From: GCA-2693325 sp036343635
Lineage (GTDB): Bacteria > Latescibacterota > UBA2968 > UBA8231
Assembly: GCA_036343635.1 (NCBI GenBank)
Contig: JAYYVF010000118.1
Span: 42,006 to 106,005, forward strand
Reading direction: 5' to 3'
Length of the DNA stretch: 64,000 bases
The notes under the pieces: model-generated
What the model saw: the letters and a program-made list of their open reading frames with translations, nothing else
What the model was told of the DNA's origin: nothing
Database searches by the model: none
Shown here: positions 1 through 8,712 of the stretch, piece by piece
Layout of the letters: each line of letters opens with the position of its first letter
Numbering within the stretch: the stretch's first letter is position 1
Made by a program: the position numbers and the translations under genes

Positions 1-424
1 ATTCCACCTCTGCCTCCACGCCATGCTCCGCAAGATACCGCCGCGTCGCACCCACCAGCTCTGTAGCAATCCGTTTACCACTTAAGTCCTGTACAGTTTG
101 CACGGACGATTCTTCGGGAACAGCAATCACCCAGCGAACGGGGCGCGAGCTCACCTTGCTATATACAAGTTCTCCTATTTCAACAACGTCAGCATCATTT
201 TCGAGAATCCAGTCTTTGCCAGTAAGACCCACATCGACCACACCTCGCGCAACATATTGAGCCATCTCCTGGGCACGAAACATAAGCCCTTCCATCTCAG
301 GATCATTTATAGTCGGAATATAAGAGCGCGAAGAAAGACGGATCTTGTACCCAGCGCGTTCAAACAAGTCGAATGTCGAGTCTTTTAGACTGCCTGACGG
401 TAATCCCAACTTCAGTTTCTTCAT
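1..424 (-). CDS. hisG: ATP phosphoribosyltransferase, N-terminal part (cut by window edge)
   Basis: This is the first enzyme of histidine biosynthesis, joining ATP and PRPP to give phosphoribosyl-ATP in the cytoplasm. Reading the minus strand from the ATG at 424 gives about 141 residues beginning MKKLKLGLPSGSLKDST, the typical HisG start with the LPSGSL loop. It continues with VARGVVDVGLTGKDWI (about residues 59-74), the HisG periplasmic-binding-protein-like fold, and a GKRIATE segment near residue 120. The frame is open to the window edge, so the C-terminal half, which would show whether this is the long regulatory form, is missing. No strong Shine-Dalgarno is visible. The HEAT lipoprotein gene lies 41 bases upstream in the same direction, so the two could share a transcript, though no functional link is evident. 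Confidence 0.9.
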   Translation of the reverse strand, partial: MKKLKLGLPSGSLKDSTFDLFERAGYKIRLSSRSYIPTINDPEMEGLMFRAQEMAQYVARGVVDVGLTGKDWILENDADVVEIGELVYSKVSSRPVRWVIAVPEESSVQTVQDLSGKRIATELVGATRRYLAEHGVEAEVE

Positions 425-464
425 TATTAATTCCAATCAATAGAGATAAAGATCTATACAAACA

Positions 465-1358
465 TCAACGTAATTTAGCTAGAGCGCGACGCGCCTCTAT
501 TTTATCCTCTTTTGTCCCACCTTCAAATAACTTCTCTATGAAATCCTCTGCTTGTTCGTCCCCAATCAAAGCAAGAGCCCGCACCGCCTTCGTTCGAATA
601 CTTTGTAATTCATCAACCGATAACGATTCCAACAACACCCCCACAACTGACTGTCTCTGAGCAACTGTTAGCGACACAATCGAATCTGCCCCAGCAGATT
701 TCACATGTTTTCCTGATGCCATCTGCCCCAAAGCCTGAATAGCGACGTGCCGGACTTCAGACGACGGATCTTCAGCCATGCGCAGCACGGGCTTGAACCC
801 ACCTTTATAGCCAAACTCCCGAAGACTCTGTAACGCCGCCATTCGCCACTTAGGCTTAGCGTCTTCAAGCGCTAAAAGAACAACTTTGTGAGCCGAATCA
901 CTTAACGCCGGCGCTTTCTCATATGAGTGGCACGGTCCAAGAGCACTGAGAACGTATTGCCTCGTGACCTCGGAAGGGTCACGAACATAGCCCAAAAGAT
1001 GCGGCAGGGCTTCTACACTGCGCATCAGACCAAGCGCAAGTGCCGCCCGGGCTGCAACATTAGGCGAACGGTCCCCTAAGGCATTAATCAGAAAGGGAAT
1101 GCCTCGTTGATCACGGAAACGCCCGAGTAACCAAACCACCTCAAAACGCACTCGAGTATACGCCGAGCTCGATTCAGAAAGCAACATCGGCACAACCTCG
1201 TCCGCATCAAAACGTATTAACTCATTAGCTGCTTTAGTACGAACACCCGAGTCCAAACTTTTTAATTTTTCGATATGGTAAGCCGGGTCAGGGCTGCATC
1301 CAACAAATCCCAGAAACCAAGGCAACGCCCACAAAAGACAGCTACGTAATAACTGCAC
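465..1358 (-). CDS. HEAT-repeat lipoprotein
   Basis: Probable lipoprotein of 297 residues built almost wholly of HEAT/PBS-lyase-like helical repeats. The N-terminus has a hydrophobic stretch followed by the lipobox FVGC (Cys21), so export and lipid anchoring are expected. Repeats such as DGVRTKAANEL, SPNVAARAALALGLM and SSEVRHVAIQALGQM run from about residue 35 to the end and resemble protein-binding solenoids. The start is a GTG at 1358 preceded by a strong GGGAGGAG about six bases upstream, which decides the start. No catalytic residues are apparent; the HEAT fold suggests a scaffold or adaptor role in the envelope, but the partner is unknown. It lies upstream of hisG on the same strand. 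Confidence 0.75.
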   Translation of the reverse strand: MQLLRSCLLWALPWFLGFVGCSPDPAYHIEKLKSLDSGVRTKAANELIRFDADEVVPMLLSESSSAYTRVRFEVVWLLGRFRDQRGIPFLINALGDRSPNVAARAALALGLMRSVEALPHLLGYVRDPSEVTRQYVLSALGPCHSYEKAPALSDSAHKVVLLALEDAKPKWRMAALQSLREFGYKGGFKPVLRMAEDPSSEVRHVAIQALGQMASGKHVKSAGADSIVSLTVAQRQSVVGVLLESLSVDELQSIRTKAVRALALIGDEQAEDFIEKLFEGGTKEDKIEARRALAKLR

Positions 1359-1614
1359 TGCAAGCTCCTCCCTAAAACTAAAAATTAATCATTGCTCCTT
1401 CACTAGTCCACTACAGAAACAAAAATGTCGTACCAATAAGAAGACCTATCCAAACACGGACCGGTGTTACGGCCAAAAAAAAGATTTTAGCGTTTGGCCT
1501 ATCTTAGATTTTGTAATCCTATCCGAATCCTAACTGCGAAATTGAAGATTTTTCCATCATCAGCAAAAAATGAAAAACATGGAAATTTTATTTCCCGTGT
1601 TTGTAAACCTCTTT
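1359..1614. other. AT-rich intergenic region without a recognisable gene
   Basis: Together with the promoter to its right this forms the 341-base gap between the divergent lipoprotein and selenoprotein genes. I see no open frame of note. It contains an inverted repeat with 7-base arms, GGCCAAA at 1471-1477 and TTTGGCC at 1493-1499, around a 15-base loop. That could be an operator or a weak hairpin, but no T-run follows, so I do not call a terminator. Confidence 0.5.
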
Positions 1615-1643
1615 TTGACAGCCTATAATCTTCATTATATAAT
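1615..1643 (+). promoter_or_regulatory. Consensus sigma-70-type promoter for the selenoprotein gene
   Basis: A perfect -35 box TTGACA (1615-1620) and a perfect -10 box TATAAT (1638-1643) are separated by exactly 17 bases. Transcription would start near 1650, about 50 bases before the ATG at 1700. This is the best promoter match I found in the window and supports expression of the short gene downstream. The TPR and rdgB genes could be read from it as well. Confidence 0.8.
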
Positions 1644-1686
1644 AGCATCACAAATTCTTTCATAACCTTTCATGATACATTTTAGC

Positions 1687-1691
1687 AAGGA
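1687..1691 (+). promoter_or_regulatory. Ribosome binding site of the selenoprotein gene
   Basis: AAGGA at 1687-1691 lies eight bases before the ATG at 1700, an optimal Shine-Dalgarno arrangement. It fixes the start of the reading frame that contains the in-frame UGA. Confidence 0.75.
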
Positions 1692-1699
1692 TTGTTCGA

Positions 1700-1930
1700 A
1701 TGAAATTGAAACTGACTTACTGTTCAGCTTGAGGATACGAAGAAAAAGCCGCCAGGCTGGCGGAAGAAATACTCTCTGAATATAAAAAGGGCATAACGAA
1801 GTTCGTATTAGTCCCTTCCGATGGAGGCCGTTTTGAGCTCGAATTGGACAATGAACTTATCTTTTCGAAACGGGAGGAGGGTAGGTACCCCTCTTTCAAT
1901 GAAATTAAGGAAAAAATTGATTCAATTTAA
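1700..1930 (+). CDS. SelW/Rdx-family selenoprotein with in-frame UGA (Sec11)
   Basis: Small thioredoxin-fold redox protein of the SelW/SelT/SelH (Rdx) family, 76 residues if the TGA at 1730-1732 is read as selenocysteine. The translation starts MKLKLTYCSA, then Sec11, then GYEEKAARLAEEI. This reproduces the family's N-terminal beta strand and CxxU redox motif (Cys8, Sec11). After the UGA the frame stays open and keeps family features: GGRFELELDNELIFSKREEG (about residues 42-61) followed by RYPSFNEIKEKI and a TAA at 1928-1930. A GC-rich hairpin sits just after the UGA where bacterial SECIS elements lie, and a consensus promoter and good ribosome site lie upstream. Ordinary gene callers would end the frame at codon 10 and miss it. 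The native substrate of bacterial SelW-like proteins is not established. The alternative, a pseudogene with one nonsense codon, is much less likely because the stop falls exactly at the Sec position. Confidence 0.85.
1749..1763 (+). promoter_or_regulatory. Candidate bacterial SECIS hairpin
   Basis: CCGCC (1749-1753) and GGCGG (1759-1763) form a five-base-pair GC stem with the loop AGGCU (1754-1758), which carries the unpaired G residues seen in bacterial SECIS loops. The loop lies about 22-26 bases after the UGA at 1730-1732, inside the spacing normally needed for SelB recruitment. The stem is short and does not extend well outward, so assignment rests mainly on position and on the selenoprotein frame. 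Confidence 0.6.
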
Positions 1931-1981
1931 TTCGGAATTACGAGGAAAATGCGACCTCTGTCATTCGGTCATTGTATATAA

Positions 1982-3112
1982 ATGTTAGCAACAAGATTAA
2001 CATTTATGAAGGCTAACATATTAAAAAGAAAATTGTCTTTACAAATACTTCGCTTTGCGACGTGCCTGCTTTTTCCCTTATCATTTGATTCGGTTGCCGA
2101 ACCAAATGATCAAGCACGTGCCCACTATGCAAACGGATATGACCTTCAAAAAAATAGGAAGTACCGTGACGCTGTAATCGAATTTGAACGAGCTCTAACG
2201 GCTTATCCCCATTACGGCGACGCCCATTACTTGCTCGGTCATTGTTACCATACTCTAAACGATTATGACCGCTCTATAAAATCATTCGAAAACGCACTAT
2301 CCTTGGGGTATTTACCCAAAAAATCCGAAAAGGCCTTAGCTACTATCTACCCCAAAGCTGCCGCGTTAAACTATCAGCGGGGGAAATATAACGAAGCAAT
2401 ACTTCGCTATGAACAAGCTCTCCAATTAGATTCAAGGATCAGCAAAGCAACACTCTTATACCAATTGGGGCTTGCATATGGAAAATCAAACCGCGAAGAT
2501 AAGGCCATTCAATCCTTGAATGAGGCAACTCAGACGGATCCAAATTTCATAAAAGCTCACAATAAATTAGCCGACATATACCACCGCAGACGCGATTTTG
2601 CTGCTGCAGCCAATAGTTACTCGAAAGCCATTGAAACCGACAGTTCCTTCACGCCCGCCTACGGGGGCCTGGCCCGGACTAAGTTTTCAACCGAGGACAT
2701 CGAAGGTGTTATCGAATTGATGCATAGAGCAACAAGCATAAACCCAGATTACACCGATGGTCACTTGCTTTTGGGTATAGCACTAATACAAATGGGACGT
2801 CAACACGAAGCCATTACCCCACTGAAAAAAGCCATCGGCTTAGATATCGCCAACGCTGAAGCTCATTTTAGGTTAGGTGAAGCCCTCTACGGCATGGGTG
2901 ACTACCGAGAGGCACGGTCAGCCTCTGAGCGTGCTTTACGCAACAACAAAAGTTTAGCACCAGCCCAAAGCCTCTTGGGTGATACGCACTTTAAACTGGG
3001 TGAATTTCAGGAAGCAAAAACTTGGTATCTTAAAGCACAAGAAAGCAGCCGCTTCAAAGATTATGCGACCGCTCAACTTGAAGAAATCGAACGTTTAAAA
3101 AAATCTCCGTAA
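1982..3112 (+). CDS. TPR-repeat protein, probably exported
   Basis: Protein of up to 376 residues made of tandem tetratricopeptide repeats. A positively charged N-terminus and a hydrophobic stretch (LQILRFATCLLFPLSF) ending near SVAEP look like a signal peptide, so a periplasmic location is likely. About nine TPR-like units follow, for example AHYLLGHCYHTLNDYDRSIK, YQLGLAYGKSNREDKAIQ and AHFRLGEALYGMGDYREARS. TPR solenoids bind other proteins; no enzymatic domain is seen. There are two possible starts, ATG 1982 and ATG 2006 (MKANILKRK), neither with a clear Shine-Dalgarno; the second gives the more usual signal peptide. It lies 51 bases after the selenoprotein stop and 28 bases before rdgB, so co-transcription is plausible. 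Confidence 0.75.
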   Translation: MLATRLTFMKANILKRKLSLQILRFATCLLFPLSFDSVAEPNDQARAHYANGYDLQKNRKYRDAVIEFERALTAYPHYGDAHYLLGHCYHTLNDYDRSIKSFENALSLGYLPKKSEKALATIYPKAAALNYQRGKYNEAILRYEQALQLDSRISKATLLYQLGLAYGKSNREDKAIQSLNEATQTDPNFIKAHNKLADIYHRRRDFAAAANSYSKAIETDSSFTPAYGGLARTKFSTEDIEGVIELMHRATSINPDYTDGHLLLGIALIQMGRQHEAITPLKKAIGLDIANAEAHFRLGEALYGMGDYREARSASERALRNNKSLAPAQSLLGDTHFKLGEFQEAKTWYLKAQESSRFKDYATAQLEEIERLKKSP

Positions 3113-3140
3113 TATACGTATAACAGAAATTAGTTTTGCA

Positions 3141-3734
3141 TTGAAACTTATAGTCGCCAGCAACAATGCCGGGAAAATACGTGAAATACGCTCTCTTCTC
3201 AAACCGATAGATGTTTACTCGCCTGACGATTTGAACGTACAAATTGAAGTTGAGGAAACAGGCAGTAGCTTTTTTGAAAACGCACAACTGAAGGCAGAGG
3301 CCTTTGCCTTAGAAACAGGCATGACAGCGTTGGCAGATGATTCGGGCCTCCAGGTCGATGCATTAAATGGACAGCCCGGAATTCATTCGGCTCGCTTCGG
3401 CTCACCCGAGCTCGATGACATCGGTCGTTGTAAACTTTTGCTACGACACCTTCAAAATTTTCCTTCGCAGCACGAACGTAAGGCTCGTTTTTGTTGCTCA
3501 ATGGTTGCTTTTTCACCAAACGGCAAACGATGCGAATCTATGGGTTATTGCGAAGGACACATTACGTCCAAAATTACAGGAAACGGGGGATTTGGTTACG
3601 ACCCTGTTTTTTTTGTAACGTCACACGGGTGTACTATGGCTCAACTGTCCAAAACCGCTAAGAACTCAATTAGCCATCGCGGCAAAGCACTTCAAACAAT
3701 TCAACCAAAGTTACTAAGATTGTTACACGAGTAA
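3141..3734 (+). CDS. rdgB: XTP/dITP pyrophosphatase (Ham1/RdgB family)
   Basis: House-cleaning nucleotide pyrophosphatase that hydrolyses non-canonical purine triphosphates (XTP, dITP/ITP) to monophosphates. The 197-residue length is typical. Family motifs are intact: SNNAGKIREI near residues 7-16, the catalytic-metal segment ADDSGLQVDAL at 65-75, FGYDPVFF at 151-158 and SHRGKAL at 178-184. The start is a TTG at 3141, supported by homology because MKLIVASNN is the expected beginning. It follows the TPR gene by 28 bases on the same strand. Confidence 0.93.
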   Translation: MKLIVASNNAGKIREIRSLLKPIDVYSPDDLNVQIEVEETGSSFFENAQLKAEAFALETGMTALADDSGLQVDALNGQPGIHSARFGSPELDDIGRCKLLLRHLQNFPSQHERKARFCCSMVAFSPNGKRCESMGYCEGHITSKITGNGGFGYDPVFFVTSHGCTMAQLSKTAKNSISHRGKALQTIQPKLLRLLHE

Positions 3735-3891
3735 TAAATAGATGTTGCCACTATCACACTTGTTAGCAGAAAGCAGCAGGTCTATATTCCGCAACTGAAT
3801 CAGCCATAAATGGGCGGAAAAATTCGTGTTCTTTGATCAATGTTTGAGTCTACTTGATTAAAGATTAAACGTAAACATCCTATGGGGAAAT

Positions 3892-4710
3892 ATGCACTAC
3901 GGACATCTCAGTTGGCCCGATATTCGGGAAATTGACAAAGAAAAAACAGTTCTATTACCACTTGGATCATGCGAACAACATGGGCCACACATGCCGTTAC
4001 TCACCGATACTATGATTGTAACTGCATTCGCTGAGGCGATAGAATCAGAGATGGGCAACGACATACTACTCTTACCAACACAGTGGATGGGGATGTCTGA
4101 CCATCACCTAAACTTCCCGGGAACAGTAACAGCCAATCCGGAACTCTATACTCAATGGCTTGTTCGAACCCTGGAAACATTGCTAAAACACGGCTTCAGA
4201 AAAATTTTTATGCTTAACGGACACGGAGGAAATCAAGTGCCCGCTAATCAGGCATTGGTAGAGTTATACAGCCGAGGTTACGAACGCGAGGACACGTGGG
4301 TTGGTTTCGCCAGTTATTGGCATCTCGGTTCTCCAACAATAGAAAAGGCCTACAAAGAAGGTATAAATGGCATACAATTTGAAAGCCCTATGCTTACCCA
4401 CGCCGACGAGTGGGAATATTCTCTTGGACTCCATATATTCCCCCATCTGTGCAAACCAGACCAAGCCAAAGCTATACCAACAGACTTCAAGACAGATTAT
4501 TACGACGTTGATCTATCCAAACACGTAATCAGTTTGTCTACGCCCTTCACCGCCTTTATTCCCACGGGAGCCGCCAACCATCCGGAGAAGGCAAGTAATG
4601 AAAAGGGTTCGGCTCTATTCAACGGAATTTCCTCAGATCTTTTCAAGTTTTTCAGTGAATTCAAAGGCTGGGAAAAACACCGTTCAGACAATAATATGGG
4701 CCAATTTTGA
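3892..4710 (+). CDS. Creatininase-family metal-dependent amidohydrolase
   Basis: Member of the creatinine amidohydrolase fold (272 residues), which includes creatininase, MftE-like peptidases and FAPy deformylases. Metal-binding motifs are complete: LPLGSCEQHGPHMPLLTD (residues 22-39, with Glu28, His30 and Asp39), NGHGGN (109-114) and HADEWE (170-175, Glu173). The true substrate cannot be read from sequence; in non-creatine-degrading bacteria these proteins usually hydrolyse other cyclic or linear amides. A GGGGA lies just before the ATG. No creatine-pathway genes accompany it; an ABC exporter pair follows 39 bases downstream and might be co-transcribed. Confidence 0.85.
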   Translation: MHYGHLSWPDIREIDKEKTVLLPLGSCEQHGPHMPLLTDTMIVTAFAEAIESEMGNDILLLPTQWMGMSDHHLNFPGTVTANPELYTQWLVRTLETLLKHGFRKIFMLNGHGGNQVPANQALVELYSRGYEREDTWVGFASYWHLGSPTIEKAYKEGINGIQFESPMLTHADEWEYSLGLHIFPHLCKPDQAKAIPTDFKTDYYDVDLSKHVISLSTPFTAFIPTGAANHPEKASNEKGSALFNGISSDLFKFFSEFKGWEKHRSDNNMGQF

Positions 4711-4749
4711 TAGCCCACGTTGTGAATCAATGAACAATATAATCGGAAA

Positions 4750-6501
4750 TTGAATGTGTTCGGACCCTATGCAAAATATGCTAGGCCATATAAAAAACTA
4801 CTGTCTTTAGGCATTTTCGCTATAGCTATCGCCCAGGCAGCGGGCAATTACATACCAATGCTCGTGAAAGATGCCATTGATGTCCTGGACATAGAAAATA
4901 TCGGGAAAACCGACCAATCGAATCAGATTTTCCAATGCGTCCTTGTTATATCTGGACTGGCTTTGATCGTTGCAGTATGCAGCTTTTCAATGCGTATTTG
5001 GTTAGGTCGTGCATCTGCTCGTATTGAATACGACATTCGCACTGCATATTTTTCCCACCTACTTAAACAACCTCTGACATATTATCAGACGCAGCATACG
5101 GGCGATTTAATGTCCCGCGCCACTAATGACCTAAATTCCGTGCGGATATTTTTCACGTATGGCATTAGAGGCATTGTAGAATCTGGACTCATTTTTATTT
5201 TCAGCATATTCTGGATGTGCTTTATTGATTGGAAGTTGGCATTGCTGGTAATCTTGCCTGTTCCTGTTTTTATGCTCTTACTCGGACGCATGGCAACGAT
5301 CGTGCACAACCGCTTTCTTGCAATTCAAGATTTTTTCGGCCATATGAGCAATTTTATTCAAGAAAACCTCGCTGGGACACGAGTCATCAAGGCCTATGTG
5401 CAAGGGAAGGAACAGAATGCAGCGTTTGATAAGCTAAACAACGAATATTTACATAAAAACAGTCGCCTTATACAGACCCATGCCTCTTATCGTCCTCTAA
5501 CCCATATGGTTGCCTCTATTTGCTTAGGTTTAAACCTTTGGCTTGGCGGCAAAGGTGTCATTGACGGATCATTTTCTTTGGGATCTTTTGTCGCATTCAA
5601 CGCCTATTTGACTCAGTTAATCCGGCCAATCATGTATTCGGCCTGGGTAATAGATCGCTTTCAGCGCGCTCTTGTTGCTATGCATCGCATCAACGAAATC
5701 ATGAACGTCGTGCCTGACATACAAGACAAAAAAGTTGTCTGTCGGGCGAACCCTATTCACGGTGAAATTGAGTTCCGTGGACTAAATTTTTCCTATCACG
5801 ACACAAAAATTCTTCACCATATTAACCTCAAAATTCCTGCAGGCACAACCGTAGGAATAATGGGGCGCGTAGGTGCAGGAAAAACAACTTTCGGTCGATT
5901 GATCCCACGCCTTATACAAGCACCGGCTGAACAACTATTTATTGACGGGCGTCCTATCGAACATTGGCCTATCGATCAGCTACGTAGCAGTATCGGATAT
6001 GTTTCACAAACCCCATTTCTTTTTTCTAACACGATAACAAACAATATCGGGTACGGCCGCGAGGATGCTCCAAAGGAATCGGTGATCCAAGCTGCTGAAT
6101 GGGCTCAACTCCACAGAGACGTCAACGAATTTGAACAAGGGTTTGATACCGTTGTCGGAGAAAGGGGTATCACTTTATCTGGCGGACAGAAACAGCGTTC
6201 GACCATAGCGCGTGCTCTAATTCGTCAACCACAAATTCTAATACTCGACGACGCACTGTCTGCAGTAGACACTCAGACAGAAGAGGCTATTTTGAAGCAC
6301 TTTAGCAATATAATGCAAGGACGCACTACGTTGATTATTGCTCACCGTGTTTCTACGCTGCGTCACTGCGACCACATCATTATCCTAGAGAATGGACATA
6401 TCCTAGAGCAAGGTTCGCAACAGGCACTTATAAGCAAAAACGGATTCTATGCGGACTTGTGTAAACGTCAAAAAATTGCCAGTGAACTAGAAAAACTATG
6501 A
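4750..6501 (+). CDS. ABC exporter half-transporter, degenerate ATP site subunit
   Basis: Type IV ABC exporter subunit (583 residues): a six-helix membrane domain (about 15-310) and a nucleotide-binding domain (about 338-575). The NBD has Walker A GRVGAGKT (372-379), signature LSGGQ (476-480), Walker B ILILDD (496-501) and switch His532. The residue after the Walker B Asp is Asp501, where the catalytic Glu normally sits. This is the mark of the degenerate site in heterodimeric exporters such as the TM287/288 and BmrCD types. It starts with TTG at 4750 (or GTG at 4756) and overlaps the next gene by four bases, so the two are translationally coupled. Substrate is unknown; MdlA-like annotation is likely in databases. 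Confidence 0.9.
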   Translation: MNVFGPYAKYARPYKKLLSLGIFAIAIAQAAGNYIPMLVKDAIDVLDIENIGKTDQSNQIFQCVLVISGLALIVAVCSFSMRIWLGRASARIEYDIRTAYFSHLLKQPLTYYQTQHTGDLMSRATNDLNSVRIFFTYGIRGIVESGLIFIFSIFWMCFIDWKLALLVILPVPVFMLLLGRMATIVHNRFLAIQDFFGHMSNFIQENLAGTRVIKAYVQGKEQNAAFDKLNNEYLHKNSRLIQTHASYRPLTHMVASICLGLNLWLGGKGVIDGSFSLGSFVAFNAYLTQLIRPIMYSAWVIDRFQRALVAMHRINEIMNVVPDIQDKKVVCRANPIHGEIEFRGLNFSYHDTKILHHINLKIPAGTTVGIMGRVGAGKTTFGRLIPRLIQAPAEQLFIDGRPIEHWPIDQLRSSIGYVSQTPFLFSNTITNNIGYGREDAPKESVIQAAEWAQLHRDVNEFEQGFDTVVGERGITLSGGQKQRSTIARALIRQPQILILDDALSAVDTQTEEAILKHFSNIMQGRTTLIIAHRVSTLRHCDHIIILENGHILEQGSQQALISKNGFYADLCKRQKIASELEKL

Positions 6502-8288
6502 GCAACGATCTAAATAAAGAGGAAGAAATACAGCATCGTTCGTTTAACGGGCGATTACTAATCAAGTTACTCTCCTATCTCCGTCCTCACAAAAAACGCG
6601 TCGTATTATCGTTCGTGACGATCGCCTTCGCAGCTTTCTTTAGCCAAATCGGACCATGGCTAACACAAATCGCTGTTGACGATTATATCGGTACGGGTGA
6701 CTACGAAGGACTTAGCTGGGTTGTAACCGCTTTTTTTGCTTGTATTCTCGCACAATATGTAACCCAATATGCTCAAACCCTAATCACTGAAACCATGGGG
6801 CAACATGTAATGCTCGATTTGCGTCGAGATATTTTTGCTCACCTTCAGCGACTTCCCCTAGATTATTTTGACCATACCCCATTGGGTCGTATTATGACAC
6901 GAACTTCAAACGACGTTGAAGCTCTTAACGAATTTTTTAGCGAAGGCATAGTGTCCGTTTTTATGGATCTATTCATGCTTGTAGCAATACTATGCTTCAT
7001 GTTATACATAGACCCCAAACTCACCCTAATTTGCTGTATCGTTGTCCCCATTCTAGCCGTTTCAACATTCTATTTGCAAAATAAGGCAATGGTAGCATAC
7101 CGGGAATTGCGAGTTCGATTAGCTAGACTCAATTCTTATCTTCAAGAAAACATCACGGGCATGGAAGTAGTTCAATTGTTCGGTCGTGAAAAACGTAACC
7201 TTAAAGACTTTGATGAAGAACATCTACCTTATAGACGAGCTGAAGAGCGGGAAATCTTCTTCTATGCTGTGTTTTTTCCTTTTACTGAATTGATAGGTAC
7301 ACTCGGAGTAGCTGGCGTAGTATGGTTAGGAGCCTCTGCGGTTATGTCCGAGCGTATCGCGTTTGGCGTATTAGTAGCCTTCTTACAATACATACGCCGC
7401 TTTTTCCGACCTATAATGGATATAAGCGACCGCTACGCTTTACTCCAAAGTGCCATGGCCTCCTCTGAACGTATTTTTGAACTCATAGAAACACCCATAG
7501 AGCATTCGGGAGGATCGCGTCGAAATTTACCAAATGACCTAAGGTCTGGTACCATTGAGTTCGAGAACGTTTATTTTAAATACGAAGAAGCATCCAATGA
7601 TTGGATACTGCGGGACGTGAGTTTCCGGGTTGAGGCAGGACAAAGTTTAGCATTAGTCGGATCCACAGGTTCAGGCAAAACAACCATTGTGAGTTTGTTG
7701 TGTCGCTTTTATGACATCCAGAAAGGTACTATTCGCGTCGACGGTGTCGACATCCGGACTTGGAACACAGAGCAACTGAGAGAGAGAATAAGCATAGTGC
7801 AACAAGATGTATTTCTATTTTCGGGATCAATCAAAGATAATATTCGTCTGGGGAATGAGAAAATTAGCTTGGAAGATGTTGAACAAGCTGCTGGCGTAGT
7901 AAACGCGGATGGTTTCATCAATGAACTAAAACACAAGTATGACCATCAAGTTGCAGAAAGAGGTTCGACACTATCTGGAGGGCAGCAACAACTATTGTCT
8001 TTCGCTCGCGCCCTTGCTTTCAATCCTGAGATATTAGTACTCGACGAAGCAACCTCAGCTATAGACACAGAAACCGAGCAATTAATTCAGGATGCCATAA
8101 GCAAACTCATGCGTGGGCGGACATCAATTGTAATTGCCCACCGGCTTTCCACTATCCAAAATGCTAACCAAATCTTGGTTCTTCACCATGGACAAATAAG
8201 AGAACGGGGCAGTCACAATGAACTAATAAAACAAGGAGGTATTTACGCCAAACTTCATGCCCTAAACTACGAGGACACCAAGCACTAA
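6498..8288 (+). CDS. ABC exporter half-transporter, catalytically competent subunit
   Basis: Partner of the preceding half-transporter (596 residues). The membrane domain covers about residues 20-325 and the NBD about 350-590. Motifs are canonical: Walker A GSTGSGKT (388-395), signature LSGGQ (492-496), Walker B ILVLDE with catalytic Glu517, and the switch AHRLST. With one consensus and one degenerate Walker B the pair should form an asymmetric MdlAB/BmrCD-like exporter in the inner membrane, moving lipids or hydrophobic compounds outward; the real cargo is not identifiable. The ATGA overlap with the upstream gene supports equal production. A convergent YtxH-like gene begins four bases after its stop. 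Confidence 0.9.
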   Translation: MSNDLNKEEEIQHRSFNGRLLIKLLSYLRPHKKRVVLSFVTIAFAAFFSQIGPWLTQIAVDDYIGTGDYEGLSWVVTAFFACILAQYVTQYAQTLITETMGQHVMLDLRRDIFAHLQRLPLDYFDHTPLGRIMTRTSNDVEALNEFFSEGIVSVFMDLFMLVAILCFMLYIDPKLTLICCIVVPILAVSTFYLQNKAMVAYRELRVRLARLNSYLQENITGMEVVQLFGREKRNLKDFDEEHLPYRRAEEREIFFYAVFFPFTELIGTLGVAGVVWLGASAVMSERIAFGVLVAFLQYIRRFFRPIMDISDRYALLQSAMASSERIFELIETPIEHSGGSRRNLPNDLRSGTIEFENVYFKYEEASNDWILRDVSFRVEAGQSLALVGSTGSGKTTIVSLLCRFYDIQKGTIRVDGVDIRTWNTEQLRERISIVQQDVFLFSGSIKDNIRLGNEKISLEDVEQAAGVVNADGFINELKHKYDHQVAERGSTLSGGQQQLLSFARALAFNPEILVLDEATSAIDTETEQLIQDAISKLMRGRTSIVIAHRLSTIQNANQILVLHHGQIRERGSHNELIKQGGIYAKLHALNYEDTKH

Positions 8289-8292
8289 CCCC

Positions 8293-8544
8293 TCATAGTG
8301 CAGCTTTCGTCTCTATCGAACCTTCACTCGCATCACCATCAACAAAATCCTCAACAGCCTCTACAATCTGATCACGTGTAGACTCCGCTTTCTTAGATAG
8401 TCTCCGACGCGTAACATCACCCCGATGCGGAGCAGAAAGTATACCTGCCAGGGCTCCTAAAAAAACGCCTAAGCCAAGCCCGATAATAAATGCCCCCAGT
8501 CCACTAGACTTGCGATGTTGCGGATAAAATTTTCTATATAACAT
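8293..8544 (-). CDS. YtxH-like small membrane protein
   Basis: Protein of 83 residues when started at the ATG at 8544, which has GAGAGGGG just upstream; the frame could extend to 8604 but the ribosome site favours the shorter form. A glycine-rich transmembrane segment (about residues 15-37, GLGAFIIGLGLGVFLGALAG) is followed by LSAPHRGDVTRRRL, close to the YtxH-family signature of a membrane helix plus SAPxxGxxTR. A charged tail with an amphipathic helix follows. YtxH proteins are associated with envelope stress in other bacteria but have no defined biochemical function. It is convergent with the ABC exporter operon. Confidence 0.7.
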   Translation of the reverse strand: MLYRKFYPQHRKSSGLGAFIIGLGLGVFLGALAGILSAPHRGDVTRRRLSKKAESTRDQIVEAVEDFVDGDASEGSIETKAAL

Positions 8545-8712
8545 GACACCCCTCTCGTAAAAATGCATATCAGCGTAATAATAATATAAAAATGCACCAA
8601 ACAAACAGGAAGTTCAATTTAATCGGTGTTGTTTAATACCGCCCCAATACCTATTTTTTTGGTAATATAAACCTTCCAACACGAATATTCTCCATGCTAT
8701 GGAGAGGAATAA

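Noticed and set aside
1730..1732. In-frame TGA taken as evidence of a pseudogene
   Set aside because: It falls exactly at the redox position of the CxxU motif, the rest of the frame is intact, and a hairpin, promoter and ribosome site accompany it.
1717..1899. Open frame of 60 residues on the minus strand
   Set aside because: It lies antisense to the selenoprotein gene, has no ribosome site and no recognisable protein features. The plus-strand reading explains the region.
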